A program made the position numbers and the translations under genes. A stretch of DNA of 64,000 nt, taken from positions 1-64,000 of the forward strand of contig NZ_JAUFPL010000028.1 of assembly GCF_030409215.1 (NCBI RefSeq). Direction: 5' to 3'. Of the stretch, positions 9,011 through 16,977 are shown one piece after another. The notes under the pieces were generated by a model. The model did no database searches. It saw only the letters and a program-made list of their open reading frames with translations, and had not been told where the DNA came from. This DNA is from Halomonas ramblicola. GTDB lineage: Bacteria > Pseudomonadota > Gammaproteobacteria > Pseudomonadales > Halomonadaceae. Numbering within the stretch: the stretch's first letter is position 1; every line of letters starts with the position of its first letter.

Positions 9011-9421
9011 TCATAGCCTGGCCTCGACCCGCTCCAGGATCTGCCGGCTGACCCGCCCCACCAGTGGCGAGGCGGCCCGGTTCACCGCCTTCTCCACCAG
9101 CTTGTTGCGCAGGGTGTAGTTGAGGGTGAGCGCCACCTCGGTGCCCTCCTCCACCGGCGTCAGGCGGTAGCAGCCCTGGTTCTCCACCCCCTCCAGCGAC
9201 TCCCAGGCCAGCACCTCGGGGGCGCGGCATTCGGTGATCGCCACGTCGAAGTGCCAGTCGCGTCCCACGGCCTGCACGTGCCAGCGGTAGCGCCCCTCGC
9301 CCAGGGATTCGATGCTGTGGATCAGGTCGGAGTAGTCCGCGAAGTCCTCGACCCGCTCCAGCAGGGCGAAGACCCGCTCCGGGGGGGCCTTGAGTATCGT
9401 GCGGTGTTCGATGGTGGCCAT
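9011..9421 (-). CDS. SRPBCC (polyketide cyclase/START-like) family protein
   Basis: A 136-residue protein starting MATIEHRTILKAPPERVF, the classic N terminus of the SRPBCC/COQ10-like fold, with the middle strand WESLEGVENQGCYRL and a long C-terminal helix. The family binds hydrophobic ligands such as lipids or quinones. It is flanked by surface polysaccharide genes but has no obvious link to them. It lies about 100 bases downstream of the aminotransferase gene on the same strand. Confidence 0.78.
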   Translation of the reverse strand: MATIEHRTILKAPPERVFALLERVEDFADYSDLIHSIESLGEGRYRWHVQAVGRDWHFDVAITECRAPEVLAWESLEGVENQGCYRLTPVEEGTEVALTLNYTLRNKLVEKAVNRAASPLVGRVSRQILERVEARL

Positions 9422-9524
9422 GCGCTCCCTGGGCTCCTTGTCGAGGGGTTTCCCATTGCGTATCTTCGAGCGGGAGCCATCACCATGTCCACACCGGCGT
9501 TCGGTTGCAAGGCATTCATTCTGG

Positions 9525-10682
9525 TCATCGCGCCGCGCGCTGCATCACCTCCCCCAGCACCCGGCAGGTCAACGCCACTTCGGCCTCGGTGAGCGTGGGA
9601 TGGCAGAGGAACATCAGCGCCGTCTCGCCCAGCCGCCTGGCCACCGGCAACGGCCGCTCCGGAGCCCACCCGCTGCCCTCGAAGGCCTTCTCTCGGTAGA
9701 TCTCGGAGCAGGAACCGGACAGGCCGGGCACCCCGGCCGCCACGATCTCGGCGAGGATGCGGTCGCGATCCCAGCCCGGGCACAGTCGCTCGGGCTCCAC
9801 GAAGACATAGGCCTTGTAGGCGGCGTGTTCGAGATGGGGCGGCGGCTGGGGCGCCCGCAGCCCCGGACAGGCCCGCGCCGCGGCCCAGATCCGCTCGGCA
9901 TTGGCTCGCCGCGCCCGGTTCCAGGCCGGCAGCTTGCGCAGCTGCACCCGGCCGATCGCGGACTGCATCTCGGTGAGCCGCCAGTTGGTGCCGAAACTCT
10001 CGTGCAACCAGCGAAAGCCCGGGGGGTGCTTGGCGTGTACCGCCTCCCAGGACTTGCCGTGATCCTTGTAACTCCAGGCGCGCCGCCAGGCTTTCTCGTC
10101 ACGCAGCAGCAGCATGCCCCCCTCGCCGCCGGTGGAGATGATCTTGTCGGTGCAGAAGGAGAAGGCCGCGGCATCGCCGACGCTGCCCACGAGGCGACCT
10201 CGCCAGGTGGCGCCATGGGCCTGGGCGCAGTCCTCGATCAACCACAGGCCGCCCTCGTCGGCCAGCGCCCTCAGCGCATCCAGGTCGCAGGGCCAGCCGG
10301 CCAGGTGCACGGCGATGATCGCCCGGGTACGCGTCGTGAGCACTGCACGCACGCTTTCGGCAGTCAGGTTGCCGGAATCGGGATCGACATCGGCGAACAC
10401 CGGCCGCGCGCCCCGGGCCACCACGCAGGAAACCGAGGCCATGAAGCTGCGCGGCGTCACCACCACCTCGTCACCGGGGCCGACACCCAAGGCGTGAAGC
10501 GCCAACTCCAGGGCCACGGTGCCGTTGGCCAGGGCGATGGCATGGGGCACGTCATGGAAGGCGGCGAACTCCCGCTCGAAGGAGATCCCCTCTTCGCCAC
10601 TCCAGTAGTTGACCCGGTTGGAGAGCAGCACCCGGCTCACCGCCTGCAGTTCATCCTCCTCGAAACATGGCCAGCCTTCCAT
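9525..10682 (-). CDS. DegT/DnrJ/EryC1/StrS family sugar aminotransferase
   Basis: A 385-residue PLP-dependent aminotransferase of the sugar-nucleotide type. The Schiff-base lysine is Lys180 in SFCTDKIISTGGEGG, and the LIEDCAQAHGA segment (about 149-159) supplies the cofactor aspartate. It would aminate a 4-keto sugar nucleotide, for example the product of the CapD/PglF-like dehydratase at 32639-34636, as PglE does in bacillosamine-type pathways. It follows the PglC-like transferase by 43 bases on the same strand. The exact sugar is inferred. Confidence 0.9.
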   Translation of the reverse strand: MEGWPCFEEDELQAVSRVLLSNRVNYWSGEEGISFEREFAAFHDVPHAIALANGTVALELALHALGVGPGDEVVVTPRSFMASVSCVVARGARPVFADVDPDSGNLTAESVRAVLTTRTRAIIAVHLAGWPCDLDALRALADEGGLWLIEDCAQAHGATWRGRLVGSVGDAAAFSFCTDKIISTGGEGGMLLLRDEKAWRRAWSYKDHGKSWEAVHAKHPPGFRWLHESFGTNWRLTEMQSAIGRVQLRKLPAWNRARRANAERIWAAARACPGLRAPQPPPHLEHAAYKAYVFVEPERLCPGWDRDRILAEIVAAGVPGLSGSCSEIYREKAFEGSGWAPERPLPVARRLGETALMFLCHPTLTEAEVALTCRVLGEVMQRAAR

Positions 10683-10725
10683 TCACTCCTCCCGGCGCCT
10701 CGGGCGCCCTTCCAGTCGCGGCGCC

Positions 10726-11400
10726 TCAGGCATCCGTCTTCTCGCGATACGGCGCCGGGAAAACCGTGCGCCACAGGTAGACCAGGTCCATGGTGAAGGA
10801 CCAGTGCCGGACATAGTCGCGGTTGAGCCTCACCTTGTCGGGGAAGATCACTTCGCGATTGTAGCGTTCCGGGGCGGCCACGCCGGCCAGAAGCGCCTCC
10901 TCGTTGCGATACTTCAACGTCGCCGGCCCCGTGATGCCGGGCCGTACCGAGAGGATCACCCGCTCCTCGTCGCCCAGGGCATCGGCAAACCCCGGCACGT
11001 CGGGTCTCGGGCCGACGAAACTCATCTGGCCAGCCAACACGTTGAACAGCTGTGGCAATTCGTCGAGCTTCGAGCGGCGCAGCAGGCGGCCGAATCGAGT
11101 GATGCGCGGATCCCCCAGGGTGGTCACCGTGGAGCCAGCCAGCGGCCGCATGGTGCGCAGCTTGACCACCCGGAACGGCTGCCCTCCGCGTCCGATGCGC
11201 TCCTGCAGAAAGAAACCGGAAGCACCGGTGTCCCGGGCCGCGGCCCAGGCCGCCAGCAGGATCACCGGCAACAGCAATGCCAGCAGCAGCAGTGACACCA
11301 CCAAGTCGAAGGCGCGCTTCAAGCCACGCTGCCCGGGCGTCAGCCCGGCGGCCCCACACCCCGCCGGCCTCTCGCCCAGTTGCCGCTCGAGCAGGGCCAT
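10726..11400 (-). CDS. PglC-type initiating sugar-1-phosphate transferase (short form)
   Basis: A 224-residue bacterial sugar transferase of the small monotopic type. It has one N-terminal hydrophobic helix (about 30-50), followed by the catalytic region FRVVKLRTMR and the DELPQLFNVL and MSFVGPRP motifs typical of polyprenol phosphate phosphoglycosyl transferases. It starts chain assembly by moving sugar-1-phosphate from a UDP-sugar to undecaprenyl phosphate at the inner membrane. The ATP-grasp gene ends two bases before its start, so the two are likely coupled. Its size resembles PglC rather than WcaJ; a WcaJ-like enzyme is present separately at 44108-45382. Confidence 0.88.
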   Translation of the reverse strand: MALLERQLGERPAGCGAAGLTPGQRGLKRAFDLVVSLLLLALLLPVILLAAWAAARDTGASGFFLQERIGRGGQPFRVVKLRTMRPLAGSTVTTLGDPRITRFGRLLRRSKLDELPQLFNVLAGQMSFVGPRPDVPGFADALGDEERVILSVRPGITGPATLKYRNEEALLAGVAAPERYNREVIFPDKVRLNRDYVRHWSFTMDLVYLWRTVFPAPYREKTDA

Positions 11401-11401
11401 C

Positions 11402-12604
11402 TCAGCGCACCATCCCGGCTTCGAGAGGGTTCATGCTCTGGGTCTTCATCCCCTTGGCCAGGTAGTAGAACGCCTCGCCGAACAGCACGAGCGGGTCGTC
11501 GAGCTTGAAGTCGTCGAAGGCATCGGCCCTCATCCCGTCACGCAGCCGCAGGGCCTCCGCAAGCCGGCCCCGCCGCAGTAGATCGAGACGGCGGATCACA
11601 TCGCCCAGCAGCCACCTCTCCACCACCCCGTCACGTGCCGGCCCAGCCGCTTCCAGCGCGGCCTCAAGCCCACGGGTTTCGGCCAGGTAGAGCAACCAGG
11701 CGAAGTTCACGCCCGAACTTAGCGAGAGATCGATAGAGCCCCACAGCCGCGGGTTGATCTCGATGAAATGGTGGCGTCCGCTCTCGGCGTCATGCTTGAA
11801 CTCCAGCATCGCCAGGCCATGCCAGTCCAGCGCGTCGAGCAGGCGGTGGGCATCCGCCTCCAGGACCGGGTTGGAAGCACCAACTCGCAGGGTACTGGTC
11901 CCGCCGGTCGAGACCTTCTCCTGAAGACGGCGGTGAGTGAAGGAGACGATCCGGCGGCCGTGCCAGTAGAGGCAGGAGACCCCCCAGCCGTCGCCCGTCA
12001 CCCGCTCCTGCACGATCGGCGCGCGTTCCTGGTCGAGCCCAAAGTCCACGGCCATGCGCTCGAGCTCACCGGCCAGCGCCTTGCCACCCCGGGAAAACCG
12101 CACGCCCTTGGAACTGTTACCACGCCTCGCCCGGGCCACGTACCAGCGGTCCGGATCCGTGACGGCCTGGGCCTCGGCCGGAGTACGATACTCGACGATG
12201 GGCGCCACCGCCACGCGCAGCCCCCTGGCCAGGCGGCTCATGCGGTCCTTGTCGTTGACCAGCGCCAGACTGGTCGAGTCGGTCATGGGCAAGGCGACGC
12301 CGGGCGGCAAGCGTCCCGCCTCCCGGGCCTGGACCAGCAGCTCGCCCTCCTCGTGCCCGGGGATGATCAGCCCCACCCCGTGGCGACGGCAGAGCTCGGC
12401 GATATCCGCCACAAAGCCATCGGGATCGGCATAGGGCGAGCGGTACCCCCCGCGGGCATGGGCCAGGCGCGACGCTTGACACATGCCGATCCTCGCGGTG
12501 TCGGCCACCACCACCTGCACTCCCTGCTTCGCCAGGCCGCGCAGCGCCGAATAGCTGCTGCGGCACCAGCCGTGGGTCAACAACACCGTCGCTTCGTCAC
12601 GCAT
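11402..12604 (-). CDS. ATP-grasp ligase, probable amino-sugar acylating enzyme
   Basis: A 400-residue ATP-grasp protein of the carbamoyl-phosphate-synthase-like group. It has an N-terminal Rossmann-like preATP domain (VLLTHGWCRSSYSALRGL), a central ATP-binding lobe (RARRGNSSKGVRF), and the Mg-binding motif FIEINPRLWGSID near residue 290. Such enzymes join a carboxylate to an amine or thiol. It abuts the PglC-like transferase and is close to an aminotransferase. Neisseria PglB2, as I recall it, fuses a PglC-like transferase to an ATP-grasp domain that adds glycerate to an amino sugar; the gene pair here could be the split version. Function is inferred from context. Confidence 0.8.
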   Translation of the reverse strand: MRDEATVLLTHGWCRSSYSALRGLAKQGVQVVVADTARIGMCQASRLAHARGGYRSPYADPDGFVADIAELCRRHGVGLIIPGHEEGELLVQAREAGRLPPGVALPMTDSTSLALVNDKDRMSRLARGLRVAVAPIVEYRTPAEAQAVTDPDRWYVARARRGNSSKGVRFSRGGKALAGELERMAVDFGLDQERAPIVQERVTGDGWGVSCLYWHGRRIVSFTHRRLQEKVSTGGTSTLRVGASNPVLEADAHRLLDALDWHGLAMLEFKHDAESGRHHFIEINPRLWGSIDLSLSSGVNFAWLLYLAETRGLEAALEAAGPARDGVVERWLLGDVIRRLDLLRRGRLAEALRLRDGMRADAFDDFKLDDPLVLFGEAFYYLAKGMKTQSMNPLEAGMVR

Positions 12605-12618
12605 GACACCCCCCGCAG

Positions 12619-13791
12619 CTACAGATCGGTAATCTCGAGCAACCGTCGATTGACCCGCCGGACGTCGTACTGCCGTGCCACCTTCTCCAGGCTGGCCCGC
12701 CCCATGGCCTCCACCACCGAGTCGTCGGCGTCGATCATGGCCAGCATGGCGTCGGCCAGGGCCCGGGGATCACGCGGCTTGACCAGCAAGCCGTTCACGC
12801 CCGCCTCCACCGTCTCCCGGCAACCAGGCGTATCCGTGGTGATGATCGGCCGCCCGGTGGCCATCGCTTCGAGCACCGAGCGGGGAATGCCCTCGCGATA
12901 CCAGGAAGGCAGCACGTAGCAGCGGCAAGCGGCAAGCGCCTCCTGGACTCGCTCCAGCTTGCCGAGATACTCGATGACGCCCTCCCGCTGCCAACTCGTG
13001 AGTTCCCGCTGACGAATGCTCGAGGGGTTGGGGTCCAGCGCCCCGGCCAGCTGGAAGCGCGCCCAGGGATGGCGCCAACGAACAAGACGCGCTGCCTCTA
13101 CATAGACACGCACGCCCTTATCGGCCATCAGCCGCGCCAGCATCAAAAACACCGGTTCGCGCGGCAGTGGAATCGGCGGAAAGAGCCCAACATCAACTCC
13201 CGAGCCATCGACTACCACCGAACGGGCAGCCGCCGGCAGCAAGCCCAGGGTCCGGAACAGCGCCTGGTCGTCTGGGTTCTGGAAGATGATGGTATGGGCC
13301 CGACCAAGCGAACGCCGATAGAGCCGGCAGAGCACCCCATGCAGCAATGTGCGCTTCACGCCACCACCCTCGGAGAAGGCGTAACCCAGGCCGGTGATCA
13401 TCGGGTAGAAGCGCACCCCGGGCAGGTCGCGTGACGCCAGGCCGCCGTAGATCACTGGCTTGGCGGTATAGGCGATCACCACCTCTGGCTGGTGACGTTC
13501 GACCAAGGCACGAATCGCCCGTGCCGTACGCCAGTCCTCCAGCGGATTGAGCCCACCCCGCCCGATGGCCAGAGCTTCGAAGGGTATCGACAATGAAGCC
13601 AGCGCACGGCTAACGGCCTCAGTGGCGGCGTCCGGCTGGGCCGCCGCGACGATCCGATGGCCACGGTCGCTCAACAGCCGCAGCAACGGACCACGGAAAT
13701 TGACCAGCGAGCGCGCTACGCCCCCGATCACCAGTACACGTCGGGGGGTGACCGCCCCCTCGACCTCGCGAAACAGGACACACTCAGGCAT
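12619..13791 (-). CDS. Family 4-type glycosyltransferase
   Basis: A 390-residue GT-B glycosyltransferase. The N-terminal half starts RVLVIGGVARSLVNFRGPLL, and the C-terminal half has the GT1/GT4 donor-binding region FLMLARLMADKGV (about 215) and PSWYREGIPRSVLEAMATG (about 300), with the E..X7..E-type glutamates. The N-terminal domain resembles the galactosyl/GalNAc transferases of the PglA group. It lies just upstream of the ATP-grasp gene in the same operon and may add the second sugar to the lipid-linked primer; that step is inferred. Confidence 0.88.
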   Translation of the reverse strand: MPECVLFREVEGAVTPRRVLVIGGVARSLVNFRGPLLRLLSDRGHRIVAAAQPDAATEAVSRALASLSIPFEALAIGRGGLNPLEDWRTARAIRALVERHQPEVVIAYTAKPVIYGGLASRDLPGVRFYPMITGLGYAFSEGGGVKRTLLHGVLCRLYRRSLGRAHTIIFQNPDDQALFRTLGLLPAAARSVVVDGSGVDVGLFPPIPLPREPVFLMLARLMADKGVRVYVEAARLVRWRHPWARFQLAGALDPNPSSIRQRELTSWQREGVIEYLGKLERVQEALAACRCYVLPSWYREGIPRSVLEAMATGRPIITTDTPGCRETVEAGVNGLLVKPRDPRALADAMLAMIDADDSVVEAMGRASLEKVARQYDVRRVNRRLLEITDL

Positions 13792-13842
13792 AACCGGAGA
13801 CCTCCAGATCGACAGCGCGCGTGCAAGGCATCAGAGACTGAT

Positions 13843-14514
13843 TTATTGTTTTTCCAATAAAAACATCATGTGCGACTGATCTTCAGGCATCCGGAACATC
13901 TTTATGATTTTAAACCTTCTCGCAATGACAACGACCACCTTCTTTTCGGAGGTCTCACGGCTCGAGTTAATCTGCCAGACACCACTACCACCGCCACGCC
14001 CCCTCAAGCTGGCCAGAACTTTTTTCAGTGCCAAGGGTAGCGGTAGCGATAGTGTCGAAATGGAGGAAGACGTAATGCGCGACATCACGTAGACGCGAAA
14101 ATCATTAACCGGCAAGGTGATCAGACAATACCTTTTCGTCAGAGCCGACAGGTTGCAGAGCGCTCGTTCCATATCGTCAAAAGGGATATGATGAAGAACC
14201 CTTGAGCACAACACCATATCGAATGCCTCGATCGGAAGCCCTTCGGGCAGCGAAAGAATCGAACCGACATAGTCCGGATTCAGTTGGGAGTTGATATCGA
14301 GGGTCGTGACATGGATCCCATTGTGTCGCAAGTACGCAGCCACCAGCCCCGTTCCCACCCCGATTTCCAGGACATCCCGAGGATGACATTCATGGATCAT
14401 GGAAAGTTGATACCAGTATGTAAGCATCCTCTGTTTGGAATTATAACTGGAAAAATCATAATAGGATTTCGGGATATCTTCTGGCTTTATAGCTGCGACT
14501 GGAGTATTCATCAT
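13843..14514 (-). CDS. Class I SAM-dependent methyltransferase
   Basis: A 223-residue methyltransferase with motif I DVLEIGVGTGLVAAYL (about 49-64), the acidic ribose ligand in TLDINSQ, and motif FDMVLCSRVLHHIP near residue 105, typical of the Methyltransf_11/25 fold. The base composition is lower in GC than the flanking glycosyltransferase. It probably methylates a sugar or another small molecule in the polysaccharide pathway. No clear ribosome binding site precedes the ATGATG start. Confidence 0.85.
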   Translation of the reverse strand: MMNTPVAAIKPEDIPKSYYDFSSYNSKQRMLTYWYQLSMIHECHPRDVLEIGVGTGLVAAYLRHNGIHVTTLDINSQLNPDYVGSILSLPEGLPIEAFDMVLCSRVLHHIPFDDMERALCNLSALTKRYCLITLPVNDFRVYVMSRITSSSISTLSLPLPLALKKVLASLRGRGGGSGVWQINSSRETSEKKVVVVIARRFKIIKMFRMPEDQSHMMFLLEKQ

Positions 14515-15081
14515 CAGTTATTTTCCAATTGGTTTCAACGGAATCAATAAGACAACCCAAAGTCTCCTGAAGTAAGTCTCAGTGCCAAGCTCGTCACCCA
14601 TAATGCTTCTAAAAATTTTACAAATGAAACTCATTTATTCACGTATCCTTTATCTGCCAACTTATCCACCATGGCTATAGCATCTGAATATCGATCAAAG
14701 ATTTTCTTTTCCTGGATTTTTTATTGAATGTGATAGGCTTTTAGGCTTGGAAGCCTTTTAATCACCTTCAGAATAGCATTCTTACTCTTGCTTTATCTGG
14801 AACAGCTTAAAAAAGGGAATAAAGACTTGCATGGAAAACTTTTCCCACAGCCCCATATCTATATTTAATTGTATCCTGAATTAAAGCTGCTGTTTCTGTG
14901 CTAAACAGACTATAGAGAAACATATCAAGATAAATAACAACTTTATTCACAAGCACCGGGGGGGGTACGTATAAGCCCGCGGATGATCCGGATTGATAAA
15001 AAAGCGGATTTTTTGGCGATTTCAAGCTGCTCCGGCTCCTTGTTTAAATCAATCATCTCCTATGAAACTCAACTAACAGTA
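14515..15081. other. AT-rich stretch with decayed coding fragments
   Basis: About 570 bases with no intact gene of clear identity. On the minus strand a 38-codon frame (14518-14634, MSFICKIFRSIMGDELG...) overlaps by ATGA the end of a 29-codon fragment ending DKLADKGYVNK, which has no start. The fragment reads like the C terminus of a lost protein. A G8 run sits at 14958-14965. I read the stretch as remains of one or more genes removed by rearrangement, with no confident parent. Confidence 0.4.
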
Positions 15082-15882
15082 TTAACGAGCAATACGACGC
15101 CTGACGTTTCTTGGCAGATTATCATAGATAAATTTAACAAACGGGATGGGAAGGTAATAGAAAGGCGCCTTGAGCTGCCATAGTTTTTTCAAGCTAAGCT
15201 TGAACGAATTGAATGTATATCCCAAGCGATTTCCAAATTCATAACTCTGACCATCGTGAAGACGCTTGATAGTCAGCGGAAAATCGACCCGATAGAATAC
15301 GTAGCCTTCTCTAAGTGCACGAACCCATAGGTCGATATCTATCTGCCGGCTCAATGCCTCATCATAGCCCCCTACCTGATCATAAAATCGCCGTGAAAAA
15401 AGGATGGAACTATGGTTGATCGGGTTACGAATATAAAAGCTGTCACATCCCAGTAGGGTGACTGAGAATGCTCCCCTGGCATCCAGCCTCACTTCTACTT
15501 CTCCATAAACGATGTGGCTGGCAGTGACGACCAGATCTGCATCTGGAAACAACCTGACCGCAATTGCCTGCTGTTCCAGCTTTTCGGGTAGCCAGACGTC
15601 GTCCGCATCAATGTTGGCCAGCCACGAATACCGGGCATGGCTGACGGCAAGGTTCAGCGCCGCCGAGCGACCGACCCCTTGCGTATTCAATAGCTGAACC
15701 GGTATGGGTGCCATGAGACGCAATCTCTGGAGTACTTCCCAAGTATCATCATCGGAGCCATCATTCACCACCACGATCTCTTGCGGAGGACAGGTCTGCG
15801 AAAAAACAGAAGAGAGGCTTGACTCAAGGAATCTCGCCCCATTCTTGACAGTCATTATTACAGATACTTCAACCTGATCCAT
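15082..15882 (-). CDS. Family 2 glycosyltransferase
   Basis: A 266-residue GT-A glycosyltransferase with the N-terminal fold VSVIMTVKNGARFLESSLSS, the nucleotide-binding DGSDDDT near residue 40, and the metal-binding NIDADD near residue 89. The C-terminal third is basic and moderately hydrophobic, suggesting membrane association. Codon use is AT-richer than the genes further left. It follows the EpsG-like polymerase by 17 bases on the same strand, so both likely belong to the Wzc transcription unit. Confidence 0.9.
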   Translation of the reverse strand: MDQVEVSVIMTVKNGARFLESSLSSVFSQTCPPQEIVVVNDGSDDDTWEVLQRLRLMAPIPVQLLNTQGVGRSAALNLAVSHARYSWLANIDADDVWLPEKLEQQAIAVRLFPDADLVVTASHIVYGEVEVRLDARGAFSVTLLGCDSFYIRNPINHSSILFSRRFYDQVGGYDEALSRQIDIDLWVRALREGYVFYRVDFPLTIKRLHDGQSYEFGNRLGYTFNSFKLSLKKLWQLKAPFYYLPIPFVKFIYDNLPRNVRRRIAR

Positions 15883-15899
15883 CGATGCTCTCCATGGCT

Positions 15900-16961
15900 T
15901 CAGAAAAGTTTCCCAATAAACATCCCCATAGCTACCAAGTTCAATAAAACCGCGACAACGAACAAGAAATTCCTTTCAATATTCATCAAAATCCAGGAAG
16001 AGCAGCAGGCCACTATTGCTGCGATGATAAACCATGAGAACACGAGAAGCCTGTCCGAGAAAGAAATATAACCAAACAGCAAGAATGGAATAGAAGAAGT
16101 AACCATGACTCGTGGTAAAGCTTCTGCTACGACATTCCTCCATGCGGCCATTACCGACAGCCCCACGAAAAACGTGGTAAACAACCAGAAATCAAACCGA
16201 ACTCCTGATCGATGGCCGGATGAGGCACCATACTCGGATATTGTCTCAAATGATGAAGCCATATTAAGAAATGCAAATATTGGCCCCAAGACGGCACTCG
16301 ACAAATTGGCGAGATAAATGGCCGAGAATGCCAGGAAAAGCCCTACTAGAATTCTCAGGTTGAGAAACAACAATGGCACGAGAAGAATATGTATCAACGA
16401 TGAAGCATGAAACCCCAGAGAAGCAAGAAGCAACAAAGCAGCCGAAGGGTAGCGCTTCTCCATCACCATGAGATATCCCAGCAACAGGAAGGGTACAGCC
16501 ATTCCATGACGAAGGATATTGACATGCATATTAAAATAGAATGGGGAATAAAGAAGCAACCCAAAGGCGAGGTAGGTAATATACCTGCCTCGATAGGGAG
16601 TCATGACGACACGATTAATCAATCTATGGTTCGCATAGAGGCTGGAAAAGAATAGAATCAGGGAACAGGCAAAAAAGAAAAACTTGTAATTACCAGTCAG
16701 ACTACCAACCGCCAACGCAAGCCCGACAAATAACGGTTCCGATATCCTGGTATAGTGGCCATAGTTAAGGCTATTAAACACACTGATATATCCGTCAGCA
16801 TCCGCACCTATGTGGAGCGGACGATTAGCCACGAACGAACTCACCACTATGCTGATCAACAAGATAGCGGCAATCAGGAAAAGCCGAGAAGGAGGCAGAA
16901 TCGGAGTTTCCTGCCAAGCAGACGCTCTCTCAATTCGCCAGTCATCGCGGGGGAGTAGCAT
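15900..16961 (-). CDS. EpsG-like polysaccharide polymerase (Wzy-type membrane protein)
   Basis: A 353-residue protein with about 10 predicted membrane spans. The segments NRPLHIGADADGYISVFNSL and INVLRHGMAVPFLLL-like (here NILRHGMAVPFLLLG, about residue 150) match the EpsG/O-antigen polymerase pattern, with a conserved Arg-His in an extracytoplasmic loop. It probably polymerises repeat units on the periplasmic face. I chose the ATG at 16961, which avoids overlap with wzc and has GGGTGG upstream; starts at 16991 or 17042 would overlap wzc. It directly follows wzc, a usual partner. Confidence 0.78.
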   Translation of the reverse strand: MLLPRDDWRIERASAWQETPILPPSRLFLIAAILLISIVVSSFVANRPLHIGADADGYISVFNSLNYGHYTRISEPLFVGLALAVGSLTGNYKFFFFACSLILFFSSLYANHRLINRVVMTPYRGRYITYLAFGLLLYSPFYFNMHVNILRHGMAVPFLLLGYLMVMEKRYPSAALLLLASLGFHASSLIHILLVPLLFLNLRILVGLFLAFSAIYLANLSSAVLGPIFAFLNMASSFETISEYGASSGHRSGVRFDFWLFTTFFVGLSVMAAWRNVVAEALPRVMVTSSIPFLLFGYISFSDRLLVFSWFIIAAIVACCSSWILMNIERNFLFVVAVLLNLVAMGMFIGKLF

Positions 16962-16977
16962 GAACCACCCGCTATTA

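Noticed and set aside
9161..9172. Second ops-like sequence (GGCGGTAGCAGC)
   Set aside because: It lies inside the START-like gene, antisense to it, matches only the first nine bases of the consensus and has no operon start downstream.
14958..14965. Run of eight G as a possible phase-variation tract
   Set aside because: It is not inside an intact gene or near a start; in a decayed stretch it has no visible gene to switch.
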